NCBI RefSeq assembly: GCF_029784135.1
Contig: NC_073745.1
Location: 112,334,716-112,398,715 of the forward strand
DNA from: Toxorhynchites rutilus septentrionalis
Taxonomy: Eukaryota > Arthropoda > Insecta > Diptera > Culicidae
Direction: 5' to 3'
Length of the DNA stretch: 64,000 nucleotides
Shown: positions 31,498 through 44,700 of the stretch, piece by piece
How positions within the stretch are numbered: the first letter of the stretch is position 1
How the letters are laid out: the number at the start of each line of letters is the position of its first letter
Translations under genes and position numbers: made by a program
The notes under the pieces: generated by a model
What the model was told of the DNA's origin: nothing
The model's input: only the letters and a program-made list of their open reading frames with translations
Database searches by the model: none

Positions 31498-32650
31498 ATT
31501 AGATCTATTTTGTTCATTTTCTTAAATATTTTGTTATTATCCTAAAATCTTTAATAGTTTTTTATTCATGTGTTCGTGAAAAGCGCCTCCAAATCTTATC
31601 CCAGCGCTATGGAATATGTTGTATAAGACATCAAATTAGGAAAATTAAGTTTTTATTGAATCCCTATACGGTTCACTATAAGAGCTGTAGTCAAAAACGT
31701 AGTTTTACGTTTTTCACGACATACTCAATAGGCTTGGAAATTAAAATTCGAGAAAATACTTAAGTACGTCTATTATGATATACCACGACAAATTATAGTT
31801 TTTTCACATATTTCACTCGCCCATCCCATCACTTACCTCATATGATTAATTTCGTTTCAACTAAGTTCGAATTTAAACAAGAAGAGAGAATTGTCTGTGA
31901 GAAACTGTCACTGTTTCTACCCTTAACTCTTGACATAACAATTTTAAGTTTTTCATGCGTAAAAAGTTACACAATGTTTGAATCATTCCAAGTTTCTGAT
32001 ATCAGTTGGGGTGAAAATGGAAGCGAAATCATTCTCGTTCGTTTTGTCTTCAAGCTTCTCAGTACCATCAATCAGAGATCAGACACTTGATTGCATTTCG
32101 GACAAATTCATTAAACTGTACGATTAAAATATAACATTTTAATGATGGACGCTATTTCTCTGTTTGAGGAAAATGGATCTAATAGCGTACAATGGAACTC
32201 AAACTCAAACAAACTCATACACAGGAATGATGATACTGACAAGTTTAATGTGAACCTATTTATCAAGTTAGTTAGTAGAGGATCTCTGCCAATAGACTTT
32301 CAGTTATGTTAACCGCTTTCATTCTTCGAACACATCAAGGGACAAATTCCTATATGGCTTCACACGATGCATGATATTTAGCTAATCATAATTGTTGTTC
32401 CCATCCGAGTATCGACTTTTCCATTGTTGACTCTTATGTTTGGAGAAACTCTTCGAAGTGAAACAAATTTCAACGAAGTCGTAACTTTGTCGTACTTCCC
32501 TGAAATTTGCCTGTCTCCATACGTATCATTTAAGGGAGACAGACAACGGGAATTTTAACGTCTATTCGATTAAATCCATTCCTTATCAAACATAAAAAAA
32601 GCAAATAAATTTCATGCTGAAACTTTTTATATGCTGCCAGTAAATTGATA
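31498..32650. other. Intron sequence, no gene recognised
   Basis: ACGTAGTTTTACGT at 31697-31710 is another copy of the recurrent palindromic word described in the findings. Nothing else. Confidence 0.4.
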
Positions 32651-32652
32651 TA

Positions 32653-32866
32653 CTGGTCGGACTCGATTATATATAGTCGACCATTTTTTTTCAACAATTA
32701 TTTTCAAATCCTATGCATAATCGAATCTAATGAAAATAAATTTTTCATTAATTTATGAATGTCAAACATTAATAGAAAAATAGCTTTTTGTGATTCGATT
32801 ATGTATTGGATTCGAAAATTAACGTTGAAAGTGAAATTGCGATTATATATAATCGAGTCCGACCTG
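32653..32866. mobile_element. MITE, 214 bp, pogo-like ends
   Basis: Ends are (A/T)GGTCGGACTCGATTATATATA inverted repeats over about 26 bp, with TA at 32651-32652 and 32867-32868. No coding. A lone similar end, ACAGCGCGGATTCGATTATA, occurs at about 38773-38792. Confidence 0.8.
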
Positions 32867-32868
32867 TA

Positions 32869-33553
32869 CTTACATTCTCCGTCCTTCGTGGCAGACAAAT
32901 CGTGAAACGTATCTCCTGAGAAGCAAGAGTCGTAAACTTCAAAGCGCCCTCCGATGAGCGACATTAATGCTTCCAAACGCTAAGTGAAAGACAAAAGATG
33001 ATGAATCCACCATCCGAAGACCGCTGTGCTCTCCGTTGTTCAACTGGGGCCGGATGGTAAGCGATAGGACAAAGGAGGGCAGTAACCGCTTAGTCGGTCG
33101 TAAATTACATGATTTCACTGCGGTGGAAAAATGCAGCGTTAAAAATTCTAACTCTACCCTACCCTGAGGGCTGACTGTTCGACATGTTATATTTCCTCTC
33201 CCTCAAACCAATGGCTATAAAAGTATTGAGATTTGAATTTTGATGCGGTATGGAAAATGGAAAACATTTCAATTTATTCATATTCATGAGTATCACATTC
33301 AGCATATATACCGCGTCTCCATCGTAAATGACAAGTTGTGGAGCAGCATGGTAGTTGCGGACTAATTGAACGAAAACTCAATCTTCATCAATCCAGATGG
33401 GCTTCAGGCAACGAGGACAACCGCCGACGTCACACTGCTCTACAACGGTCATTTTCATGTTTTGTCATTTCATCGCCGGTGCAATTTACGTGCAATCATG
33501 CTTTAAATTTCTTCCATTATCCGGTCTGTCTACTCTTTCTCTCCGCACGACAG
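32869..33553 (+). other. End of the 9.8-kb intron
   Basis: No repeat recognised. It ends in a pyrimidine-rich tract (TCTACTCTTTCTCTCCGCACGACAG split over 33530-33553), the acceptor for the C1a exon. The open frame starting at 33338 upstream of that acceptor is read-through of intron. Confidence 0.6.
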
Positions 33554-34096
33554 GGTGTCCACACGATGCTGCCCATCTCCTGGCCGGTGTCAGTAGTGCT
33601 GGCGGTGATTCTGTGTCTAGTTCACATCGGGTACCGCCTCTGGTCCGGCCTACACGACCTGCCAACCTTTTTCTTCCCCCAGCTGCTGGCAGAGTTGATA
33701 TTCCTGGCCTCGGCATCCATCTCGGGACTGTACTATCGCATTATGTCCGATGCGGCCCACATTGATGCCGTTGATGGTACCCGCACCGGGATCGAGCAGA
33801 GGGTCCGGTTGGAATGCGAACGAGAGCAGCAGGAACAGCTCCTGTTGAGTGTGATACCGGCCTACATTGCCGCCGAGGTGAAGCGTAGCATAATGCTGAA
33901 GATGGCGGACGCTTGCCAAACAGCCGGCGGCCAGACTCAAACACGTTTCCACGAGATGCACGTACAGCGCCATAACAACGTGTCCATCCTGTATGCGGAC
34001 ATTGTAAACTTTACACCCCTCTCCGAGCAGCTGACCGCATCCGATCTGGTCAAGACACTAAACGAGTTGTTTGGGCGGTTCGACCAGATTGCACAA
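33554..34096 (+). CDS. Ac76E: Adenylyl cyclase Ac76E-type, helices 4-6 and first half of C1a
   Basis: This exon gives 181 residues, phase 0 at both ends (CAG/GGT, CAA/GTGAGT). Residues 1-30 complete helix 4 and include helix 5 ([16 protein letters not shown]); residues 41-61 are helix 6. A signalling helix follows ([18 protein letters not shown], residues about 88-106). The C1a catalytic domain starts with [17 protein letters not shown]; Asp149 of the exon is the first metal-binding Asp. [11 protein letters not shown] ends the exon. C1a pairs with C2 (outside the window) to form the active site. The layout and length fit the family without insertions. Confidence 0.96.
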
Positions 34097-34769
34097 GTGA
34101 GTATCACGTTACTTCGATAGTGTAGTTTGCTTATTTGTAATCATCGGGTGAGACAACAAGAGCCGAACCTAGCCGGGATTCCACTGAGATAAAGGACGAC
34201 ACTTTTCGACGCATCAATTATGTAAATGACTTTTAGCATCAGTGGAATACCGGCTCTAGGCAAACTATATGAAGTCACTAAGTACATTGTCTCTGATGAT
34301 GTCTCCGTACATATCCTGAAGAATCAGTGCTGTGTTGAATACGCAACAGTAAATCTGCTGTTTTCAATTGTATGTCCTTTCAATTAAACCAATTACAAAG
34401 CAATCGTTCAACAACAGCAAACAACTTAAACCATAATTATCAATGAGCCTGTCCACTAATAAATTTCCCAAACAGATTTGCTCGTAATGCGATTAATTTT
34501 CTCAAGTACGATTACATAATCATCGGCACCGCTCCAATTTGCTGGTAATAAAATCCAATTTTATCAAACCGTGTAACGCTGTCATTTCGCCCCACTCACC
34601 CTCAAGGCTCGTCGCCGTGAAAAATTATATTTATTCATTTATATAATTCCCCTTAGTGTCTGATTCTTCAGCTTCATCCCATTTTTCTGCTCATGGTATC
34701 AAGTTTTACATTATTTTTCCGTTTATCGTTTCCACTGCCTCCGATTCCCTTCGAATAAAACGCTCAAAG
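34097..34769 (+). other. Intron, 673 bp
   Basis: Phase-0 intron with donor GTGAGT and acceptor CTCAAAG. The pyrimidine tract lies about 20 bases before the AG. No repeat recognised. Confidence 0.75.
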
Positions 34770-34897
34770 GAGAACCAGTGTCTGCGGATCAAAATCCTCG
34801 GCGATTGCTACTACTGCGTGTCGGGACTGCCCGTGTCCCGACCCCATCATGCTGCCAACTGTGTCAACATGGGACTGCAAATGATAGATGCCATCAG
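34770..34897 (+). CDS. Ac76E: Adenylyl cyclase Ac76E-type, C1a exon with second metal aspartate
   Basis: The exon begins [20 protein letters not shown]. The Asp in LGDCYYC is the second C1a metal ligand. It goes on to [16 protein letters not shown] and ends after two bases of an Arg codon (AG/GTAAGT). The next exon at 49693 supplies the third base, so the splice joins across a 14.8-kb intron in phase. Every residue I expect to be invariant in this stretch is present. Confidence 0.96.
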
Positions 34898-36321
34898 GTA
34901 AGTGATTCCGGCTGCCACCAGCCGTGTTTTCTTTCGCTTTTTTTGGTATCACTTTTGGTAGCATAAGTTCAGCGATCTTTTCACTGTCACGGTTTGTAGA
35001 TTGTTTCCGGCAGAAATGGTCCCCAGTAGAGTGGGAGTTTTATTTGAGAAGTTTTAAATTTCGCGGGCGAAATGAAATATAAAAACAGTTTTGTGTTGTG
35101 CTAATATTATGTTAAGCATTTAAAAAATTATGATCATTTTCAATAATACATGTCCCATAGGGTGTCGACTCAAAACCGGAAAAAAATTTCACTGATATTC
35201 CCTGATTTTCTAGTAAATTTTCAGAAAAATTCCAGGTGTAGAAACGTAGTTAAATTGTCTACTCTTTCTGGAGTTGTAGTTCTCGAACCATTTAATTAGC
35301 TAAAACAATGCAATTTATGAACGAATGTAGATATCTTCCAATAAATGAATTGTTTGTGATTTTTAATTCGGTTAAACGACGATTGAGAAGTGTCGTAAAA
35401 TAGAAAAAATAGATTTATCAACAGAGTTCAAAGTTATCTTCCATGAAAATGAAAAAAAACAGTAATTTTCATTTTGATTCGGATCAATCTCACGAAACTT
35501 TTACGATTCTAATGAAATGATTTTCCTTGCAATCTTCCGGCTGCCTTCTGCGCGTTTTCCAAAATTACTGGTGTATTTAATAAATTTCCCGTGAAATTCA
35601 GTATATTCGATCTGATATCTTCGACAAATCGTCAATTTGGACTACTGTTCACATATTCTAGGAGAGTTAACAGTTAACAGAATTTTGTTCAATTTCAGCA
35701 ATTTATTTCCCATAGAAATCACTTGTTTGGGAGACAAAATGGACCCTTCTTGTAAATAAACAAAATAAAGACTGAACATCACTTTTAGCATCTCATAAAG
35801 ACAGACTGAATAAAAAAAAATCTCGTCAAAAACAATCAATCTTAAATAATCCTGATATTGTACTCTTCGATTTGAATTAGGTAGTAGGATGAGTCGTTGC
35901 CATCTAGACATACCGTTTGTAAAGAGAAATAGAACTATAAATTGGACTAAAACAAAGATAAATTGTTCTAATTACCATTAATTTAACTATATTCGAAGGA
36001 TTACTTGTTAGTAATAGATTATTCGAATATGATTTTCGGCATACGGCTACCTCGGACAGCTGTGAGGAAACTCCAATTTTGTATCTCTTTTGGCAGTAAT
36101 TGAGCAATAGAAGCAATATATCAGCAATAACATGGCGAATATGAGGGAATTTCACGCCAACTCGACTGGCCATTGACAGCCACATCTCAGATTGCAGTGA
36201 AACGTTGTGGGTGTTAAGGCATTGGTCATTCAAGCAACTTCGTATGCTTGAAATCTTTAAAAAAAATAGACTAATTTTTGAAAAGGGTTAAATTTTTTTC
36301 TTAGTATTTTACAGAAATTTA
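34898..36321 (+). other. Start of the 14.8-kb intron, no gene recognised
   Basis: The intron runs 34898-49692. A phrase near 35170-35240 with GGAAAAAAATTTCACTGATATTCCC has the look of a dispersed repeat. Short ORFs on both strands have no family resemblance. Confidence 0.45.
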
Positions 36322-36323
36322 TA

Positions 36324-36490
36324 CACCCATACCTCGCTATACGGCCACTCGTTATACGGCATTTCGCCGAACAAAGTTGGAACCGATCCGATATAATTTG
36401 TATGCATTTGTATGAGAATAATTGATTCGTTATACGGCTTTTTCCTAGCGACCAAGGGACATATCTAGGCCGTAAATCAAGGTATGGGTG
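36324..36490. mobile_element. MITE, 167 bp, pogo/Tigger-like ends
   Basis: Inverted ends CACCCATACCTCGCTATACGG and CACCCATACCTTGATTTACGG (reverse strand) differ at few positions. TA duplications lie at 36322-36323 and 36491-36492. The CATACCTCG core is typical of pogo-like ends. Internal repeats of TTATACGGC are present. Non-coding. Confidence 0.85.
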
Positions 36491-36492
36491 TA

Positions 36493-39400
36493 ACTCAAAA
36501 ACAATAATATATACAAAATCCTGGTCAAAGGATGAAATATAGGAAATTGTTTATATTTTCATAAAAAATATAAAACAAATTTAAAAAAAATACACTGGAA
36601 AAAAGTATTTCAACAATTGAAATTAATTTTTCTTAAAACAACATTTTTTTTGATATTGAAAAAAATAATATGAATAGTCCCTTCAATTTCCGGCAAGGCA
36701 CTCATACATCGAAATAAGTGCACGTTTACAGGGAAAATGTTTTTAGAACAACAACTTTTTCGTGTTTTCTTTGAAAAAAAAATCTAACTAATCCCAATGT
36801 TGTTTAAATTCAAGACACCGATATATTGTATTCGACAAAGTTTCACTTTTTTATTAAAATATGAAGCTTTGTCGAAGACGTCTACTTTTTATCTTTTATA
36901 ATTTTTAGAGTAAATGGCATTTTTGTATGGATACTCCTGAACAAAATAATGTTGGAATCATAACATTTTTATTGTCAATGTCAATGTCAAATCAATAGTA
37001 ATTTTTCAAAGAAAACATGAAAAAGGTTTTGTTAGGAAAACTTATTCCTAAGGTTGATGAGAAGGAGCTAGAAAAGTGATGTGTTATTGCTCGGTAATTC
37101 TCAATACAATTTCGATTACCTACCTGAGTTGGGAAATCGAATCGGTTTACCAAATAATTTCGCTCGACGCACGTCATGAAAACAAGCAAACGTCCACAAT
37201 ATTCGAATAGAGATCAGGAGATGCTATTTACTTCAGGACGTCTTGATACATCAATGTCATACAGGTTTTCAATGATATTGTCAGATGGAAACTAAGGACT
37301 GTTTTGTCCAAGCTGTCCACATGGACTCTCGTTTCACTTCCCAGGGTCGGCTCAATCCTTGCCAAACTAGAATATGAAAAGGGAACACACGTTTTTAGGT
37401 TTCCTAACTAGATGGATTTTTGATGTACTTCTCGTACCGCCATAATTTTGTAAATGGACTTGATGGTGAGGAAATTTAGTTTCATCGAAAACACATCTGG
37501 TTTTGTTACGGTGGCTCCAATAAGTGCCGACTCGATCCAATCGGAACTGTCTTGACCCACCAAAAGAACCTCGTTCGGATTCATTTAAACTGCCTTAAGT
37601 CGTGCCAACCTTTGCGATGTTTTAATGTGTCGTTGTTGTGTTGAATGTATTGTTTATGACCCATGTGTATGACTTATGCCGTCATTTTATCCCTATTTTG
37701 TTTTTGATCTGTGATTTTATTTTTATCGGGTTTTTCTTTATTGAAATTATAGAGATATAGTTTTCAGTTTTATGCGAAGAACCCTATCTAGCTTGTCAAC
37801 CACGACAAATTTTCCTATAGATGTGTGTTTCGTTTTTTATAAATAATTTTAATAATAAATACCGTGGGTAGCGAGAAGTCTCGAGCAACAACACAAAATC
37901 ATCAGGTGACTTGTCACAACTGAATGAAAAGTATCCTTCCATACTCATTGTGTTGTGCCAGTTTCGTTTATGTGTCCATCTATGAACAAAACAGAGGAAA
38001 TCAATCCCAAAAATGTTTATATCAGTCTCCGCACGATTCAATCCGGTTCTGTTACAGCTGAAAATGCAAATCAGCCCAAAAATAAGCTATTGGGTTAAAA
38101 AAATAAAGTAACCTAGTATAAACCGGTCGTACTCATTCGACTGCAGATATCGATCGCCACAGCCATCTACTGGAAAAAAATGTATTCAGTTTTTCCCGAC
38201 CTAATGTTACTCTTAAAGAAAATCAATAATGAAAACTTCTCTCAAACTTTATACTTCATTTCAAAACTTCAATGCTTCAACCTCGTGGTAAGACTATATC
38301 TCCTTCAAAGGGAAGGAAAAAAATATGGGGTTGTATCCATGACACGAATGCTTAGGATACTACGCATCCGTTTTATTTATGTTGCTTGTTAACATATCGG
38401 ATATTATTCATGAATGCAAATAAATTTCATAAATTACTCTTTAGTAGAAAGTTTCGGTGAGCCTGAAAAGCGTAAGTCATTAACTCTGGGCTTTGTAGAA
38501 GTAGTTCTAGTAGCAACGATTCTTTCTTTTCTTTGCGTGAACAATACACGAACTGGTGATATGTCGCAATTTGTTTCTTTATTTCAATGCACGCATTGCA
38601 CCGGGTATTCATCGTGGTCTCGGTGGTCTTTTTCGCATTTGACACACACACACTCGGCCACATGCAATTGAATAATTGTTCTACCAGCACCCACCGTTAT
38701 TCCACATTCCTTAACCACTTCACTATATCTTTGGCAATCCATAAAAACAACACAGTGTCAATATTTGCAAGTACAGCGCGGATTCGATTATACACTGTTT
38801 CTTTTTCTTTTCACTGTATATAAATGAATATATAATTTATTTTTTAATCGTTTTTTTTTTTTGCATATATTTTACGTTTTTTGAATATAAAAGAGGAATT
38901 TGATGTTTTATTCATCCCCTTAAAGTCAGAAAATACCTTTCTCACATGAAAAAACTTTATTTATCCAGATTCTCTCAGGATGTGATAGACGATCATATTT
39001 GATGAAAAAAATCCTTCTACGCATATGTACGAATTTCAACAATGACAGAGTTATAGATTTTTTTTGGGTTCGGACTCTGTTGCCTAAAACTGTCTCTGCA
39101 TTACAAAGCATGCTACTGAAGTCGATTATGTTGCTTTTATTTGAAAGATGAGAAAATTTAGTACAGGATATAGTAGTGGAACATCTAAATTAGTGGATTT
39201 CAATAACATTTTGGAAGTGAAAAACTTAAAAGCTAATATTTTTAATGTGTTATTATTAATTTCATCCTAAAAATTTACATGAAACTAGAATATTTCTATC
39301 AATTAAATCGAAGCTCTCTAACCGCTCTACCATTTGTTCTTTGACATCCAACTTCTATCTTTCTTAATTTGGCTGCAAAATCGCTATAAACAATTCCTGG

Positions 39401-39551
39401 TGAAAATTCGAGCAAAATCTTCAAAAATCACAATTTTTACCCCACTGTACATGTAATAGCCACTTTCAACCTTAACGTTGAAAGGTCACACTTCTTCTTA
39501 AAATAAGTCAAATTTGAAATATAAAAAAAATATATTTTTTTCCAAACTGTA
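36493..39551. other. Intron sequence, no gene recognised
   Basis: 37380-37620 may hold an old transposase trace on the - strand, but no motif was clear enough to name. A lone MITE-like end lies at 38773. Homopolymer and AT-rich tracts are common. Confidence 0.4.
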
Positions 39552-39705
39552 TAAAGGGTGTGTCACATCAAATTGCATCACGGAAAAAACGCTGTAGAAA
39601 TTTAATTTTTAGGAATTATATCTTCAGCTTTCGCTTATAATCAGATAAGAGTGTATAGATCACGTTGGCCATGCTTCACTGTCAATTTTTCGTAAATTTG
39701 GAAAA

Positions 39706-40542
39706 ATGTCGTCGAACGAAAAAGAGCGTCGTGAATTAATCCTGTACACTCATTTCGAGAATCCGGAGTTGTCACATCGGGACATCGGTAAGATGCTGGG
39801 AATCGTTCAATCCACGGTCAGCAGAGTACTAAAACGATACTTCGAGAACCTAACCATCGACCGGAAGGTGAAGAACGGCAAAAATGGATGCTCCGTCAGT
39901 GAAAAAGATCACAAGCGCGTAGTTAAGCAGTTTAGACGTGATCCGAAAAGTTCGGTCCGGGATGTCGCCAATAAGCTGAATTTGTCAGGTTCATTCGTCT
40001 AGCGGACCAAGCGGCGGGAGGGCCTGCGTACATACAATGTTCAGAAGGCTCCTAACCGCGACGAAAGGCAAAACATGGTGGGGAAGACGCGAGCCCGGAA
40101 GCTGTACACCGAAATGCTGACGAAGCCGCATTCCCTGGTAATGGACGACGAAACCTACGTCAAAGCGGATTTTCGTCAGCTGCCGGGCCTGTTGTTCTTC
40201 TCCGCAGACGACAAATTCAGCGTTTCGGAGGAGATTCGCAAGCAGAAACTATCCAAGTTTGCCAAAAAGTACATGGTGTGGCAAGCGATCTGCTCTTGCA
40301 GAAAGCGGAGCGCCCCCTTCGTGATGACCGGCACGGTAAACGGGCAGGTTTACCTTAAGGAGTGCCCACAGAAGCGCTTACTACCACTATTGAGGCAGTA
40401 CGGGGGCCCGACCATCTTCTGGCCGGATCTCACTTTGTGCCACTATTCAAAGGACGTGTTGGAGTGGTACGAAGCCAACGGGGTCACCTTCGTGCCAAAG
40501 GAAATGAAACCCGCCCAACGCGCCGGAGCTTCGCCCAATAGA
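39706..40542 (+). pseudogene. ITmD37E transposase, first part
   Basis: The ATG at 39706 starts MSSNEKERRELILYTH. A helix-turn-helix region follows (GKMLGIVQSTVSRVLKRYFE). TAG at 40000-40002 interrupts it, probably from CAG (Gln), since the frame continues TKRREGLRTYNVQKAPNRDE. Catalytic Asp residues are in VMDDETYVKADF and FWPDLTLCHYS. A frameshift near 40508-40525 precedes RPIEK, where the catalytic Glu lies; the Glu codon itself is split by the LINE insertion. The second part is at 45001-45187. A DNA transposase of this kind cuts and pastes at TA. Confidence 0.87.
40537..40542. repeat. LINE target duplication, left copy (AATAGA)
   Basis: AATAGA here and at 45001-45006 flank the LINE. Joining the flanks gives ...CCAATAGAGAAATATTGG, which encodes PIEKYW, the expected transposase sequence. 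Confidence 0.88.
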
Positions 40543-40544
40543 AA

Positions 40545-40670
40545 CATATCTCGCTCAGCTTTTGAGACGTGCAGACGTATTTTATCGATTGCGCTTATCA
40601 CAAAGTAAAGCATCCACCGTTGAAAGCTTCTTTATTTTACTGTGCCGCGTCGCGCGATAAGTGTTCCGCG
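40545..40670 (+). promoter_or_regulatory. 5' UTR and internal promoter of the L1/Tx1-like LINE
   Basis: With A+1 at 40546 (CATATC), AGACG lies at exactly +28 to +32 (40573-40577), fitting the downstream promoter element RGWYV. The initiator itself is only a partial match. A second AGACG occurs at 40565-40569. The UTR is only about 128 bp before the ORF1 ATG at 40671. Confidence 0.6.
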
Positions 40671-41751
40671 ATGAGGCGAGAAAACACATTTAAAATCGAT
40701 TACTCTCAACTCGTCGTGAAGCCGTCAGTTGAGAAACTTTTTGGTTTTTGTACATCGGTTCTCGGTTTAAAAAGAGAAGACATCAAACGACTTCAATGTC
40801 ACAGAGGTGAAGGCTGTGCGTTCGTAAGGGTCAGTGACTTGGCGCTTGCACACAAAATCGTCGACGAACAGGAAGCATGAAGTGGAGAGTGAGGGGAAAA
40901 AACACAAACTTCGAATCACATTGGAAGATGGTAGTGTTGAAGTGCGTGTTCACGACCTCCCCGAAGATGTATCGGAAAAAAAGATCGTCAATTTCCTAAC
41001 GCAATTCGGTGAAGTAATCTCGATCCGCGAAGTGTCGTGGAGCGAAAACACCGAGGCCGAAGGCATACCACTCGGCATTTGGTCTGCTCGAATGCTAGTG
41101 AAGCAGAACATCGACTCGTGGGTCACTATCGACGGAGAACAGGCGTTTATTGTGTACAAGGGGCAGCTGCAATCCTGCCGCCACTGCAAAGAACAAGCGC
41201 ACACAGGCATATCATGTGCCCAAAATAAGAAACTTCTATACCAGAAGAGTTACGCAAACGTGACGAAGCAATCGGGAAAGGTTAACAGGCCAACGACCGG
41301 TCAACAACTCAGAAAATCAGCTGGGGCGAGACTAAGAGACACGAAGCTACTCGATCATAAGTCCGCCGCTCCAGCACTAACATCATCGAAAGATTTCCCA
41401 GAACTACCGAAAACCACGAACCAAGATGATCCGTCAGGTTCGAAAACGCTCAGAAATAGCCAGCCCGAAACCGTCACGGGGTCGAGAGCGAATACAAGCA
41501 GCCAGCCTGTAGCTCAAACGCAACGAACCAAAGCCTCATCGTCTTTACTAGCGCCACCACAGGCTGTCGTGGCAGTCGACGATTTTTTCAAAAAGCCGCC
41601 GCTACGATCGCAAAGTAAGAGTAGCAATGGTAATGAAACTGACGATTCTACCACATCCATAAGCAGCAAACAGAACCGAGGACGACCGGCTGGTAAAAAA
41701 ACCCGCCGGGAGGACACAGACGACGATAGGATTGAGGTAATGCTCATTTGA
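40671..41751 (+). pseudogene. L1/Tx1-like ORF1, RNA-binding, one frameshift
   Basis: The frame starts MRRENTFKIDYSQLVVKPSV and reaches LALAHKIVDEQ. It shifts by one base near 40865-40880 and goes on as EVESEGKKHKLRITLEDGSV. An RRM-like pair of strands follows (VEVRVHDLPEDVSEKKIVNF, FGEVISIREV). One zinc-type motif, CRHCKEQAHTGISC (CX2C..H..C), lies near 41176-41217. The C-terminal half is Ser/Thr/Lys-rich and probably disordered. About 360 residues in all. Its role would be binding LINE RNA. It stops at 41749-41751, with the ORF2 ATG next. Confidence 0.82.
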
Positions 41752-44700
41752 ATGGCTCTCACGTCGTACAACATCTCGTCTATCAACATCGCCACTATTA
41801 CGAACCCCACGAAACTAAATGCGCTACGAAGCTTCATCAACAGTCAAAGCCTAGATATCGTGTGTCTGCAAGAAGTGGAAAACGAACAGCTCTCGTTGCC
41901 CGGCTACGTCGTTTTCTCTAATGTAGACCACACGAGAAGAGGAACGGCTATCGCTCTGAAGGAACATATACAGGTGACTCATGTCGAGAGAAGTCTGGAC
42001 AGCCGACTGATCGCGCTACGAGTGCAAAGCACGACGATCTGCAATATTTACGCTCCCTCCGGCTCTTCGCAACGCGCCGTTCGGGAGAACTTTTTTCACG
42101 AAACGCTTCCCTACTATCTTCGTCATCACACACCGCATGTAATCTTGGTTGGCGATTTCAACTGCGTGCTTCGAACCTACGATTCAAGCAGCCCGAATGC
42201 GAGTCCCGCTCTCAAAGCAGTCGTCCAACAATTACAGCTGCATGACGTATGGGAGAAACTGTGCCCTCGTGATAATGGCTTCACATACGTCTGTCGCAAC
42301 GCTCAGTCGCGCCTAGACCGCATTTATGTCAGCAGTGGTTTGCGCGACCATTTGCGACTAGCACACGCCCACGTTTGCTCTTTCACGGACCACAAGGCAC
42401 TGACACTCCGACTTTGCCTCCCCAATCTTGGTTCAGAGCATGGCCGTGGCTTTTGGTCTCTCAGACCATATCTTCTGACCGACGAAAATATTGCGGAATT
42501 CCAGTACAAGTGGCAGTACTGGACCCGTCAACGTAGAAATTATGACTCATGGGTTGAATGGTGGATCTTGTTCGCTAAACCAAAAATAAAACGTTTTTTC
42601 AAATGGAAGTCTCGAGCCGTTTTCGATGCATTTCATAGCGAACATCAGCGTCTCTATAGTGAGCTACGGCAAGCTTACGACGGGTACTATCAGCATCCAG
42701 AAATGCTGACCACCATCAATCGTCTAAAAGGCGATATGTTAGCACTTCAGCGACGTTTTTCTCACACATTCATGCGGATCAATGAAACGTACGTGGCAGG
42801 AGAACCCATTTCAATATTTCAGTTGGGGGAGAGGAGGAGAAAGAAAACTGTCATAACACAGCTGCAGACAGAGCAGGACGAAGCAATAACAGAGCCGCGA
42901 GCGATTGAAACGCACATGGTCACATATTTCTCCACACTCTACTCAGAAGAAGCGAGTGGAAATAATGAGAACAGTTTTGTCTGCGAAAGTGTTATTCCAC
43001 CAAACGACGAAACGTGCATGAGTGAAATTACGACGGCAGAAATCTGGTCTGCAATAACAGCGAGCGCACCAAAATCTCCTGGCTGTGATGGTATCCCGAG
43101 AGAGTTCTACCACCGCATGTTCGACGTCATTCACCGCGAGCTGAACCTGTTGCTAAACGAGGCGCTCAGCGGCAATATTCCTCCAGCTTTCGTAGAAGGT
43201 ATCATCGTGCTTGTTAAGAAGAGAGGCGGCGACCATACGGATCGATCATATCGTCCCATTACACTACTAAACAACGACTACAAGCTCTTGTCTCGGATCC
43301 TCAAATCCAGATTGGAACGAGTGATGAGAGAACACCACGTGCTAAGCGATGGGCAGAAATGCTTCGAGCATTTCAGAGCACAACATCTTCCAAGCCACTC
43401 TTGCTCTGAAGGATCGGATAGCGAGTCTCCGTCATAATCGTCGTGCCGGAAAACTGATTAGTTTTGATCTCGATCATGCGTTCGATCGGGTTCGGCACTC
43501 TTTCCTCTTCGAGACCATGCGTGCGCTCGGTTTTAACCATGATCTAATTGCTATACTCTCGCGCATCGCCAGTCGATCCACTTCTCGGCTGTTGATCAAC
43601 GGTCATCTCTCTCGTTCTTTCGAGATACGAAGATCAGTACGACAGGGGGACCCGTTATCAATGCACCTCTTCGTACTGTATCTTCATCCGCTAGTCTACA
43701 GGCTCGAATGGGTGTGCGGCGACGATTTACTGGTGGCATATGCGGATGATATCAGTGTGATCGTCACATCTACGAGCAAAATTGAAACGATGAATGGGTT
43801 GTTTTCTCGCTTCGAGAGAACTGCCGGCGCCAAATTGAATTTGCGGAAAACGATCGCTGTTGATGTTGGGGTTAGCGAAGACGGAACTTTGAACACTCGG
43901 TGGCTGCACACAGCTGAAGTGGTCAAAATTTTGGGTGTCACCTTCACAAACTCGATTCATTCAATGACAATGTTGAACTGGAATACGTTGGTGGGAAAAT
44001 TTTCCCAACAAATATGGCTGCAATCTCTGCGAACGCTGACGCTGCATCAAAAGGTGATCATGCTTAACACGTTTGGTACTTCTAAAATATGGTATCTTGC
44101 GTCCATCATACCACCTTTGGGAGTACATACGGCGAAAATAACACAAACGATGGGAAATTTTCTCTGGAGAGGCACAGTTGCTCGTGTCCCGATGATACAA
44201 CTTACGCGCAGTAAGGAAAATGGAGGTCTGAAGCTCCAACTACCAGCGCTGAAGACTAAATCGCTTGCAATCAACCGTCATCTACAAGAAATCGAATCCC
44301 TTCCTTTTTATAATTCCCTTCTTTCCCAAACAAATCCTCGACCACGAATCCCAATAGACCTTCCCGACCTAAAATTAATCCTTTCACATATATCCCAAAT
44401 TCCCCACCAAATCCGACAAAACCCCACCGCTGATCAAATCCATCAGCATTTTGTGAATCAAACCGAAATACTAAGAGTGGAACGAAATAGCCCAGCAATA
44501 AACTGGCGGCGTACGTGGCGAAATATTGCGTCGAGGCAGCTTAGTTCAGCACAGCGGACAAATCTATACTTGCTCGTGAACGAGAAAATTGAGCATCGTA
44601 AATTGTTATTCGTGATGCGACGAGTAGACAACGATATTTGTTTAAACTGCGACAACCGAACTGTAGAAACACTCATTCACAAATTTTGCACTTGTGTTCG

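Noticed and set aside
33486..33973. ORFs on the - strand opposite the cyclase C1a exon
   Set aside because: They are antisense shadows of a GC-rich conserved exon.
37380..37620. Transposase on the - strand
   Set aside because: A few residues look like a Tc1/mariner protein, but no catalytic motif or terminal repeat could be found.
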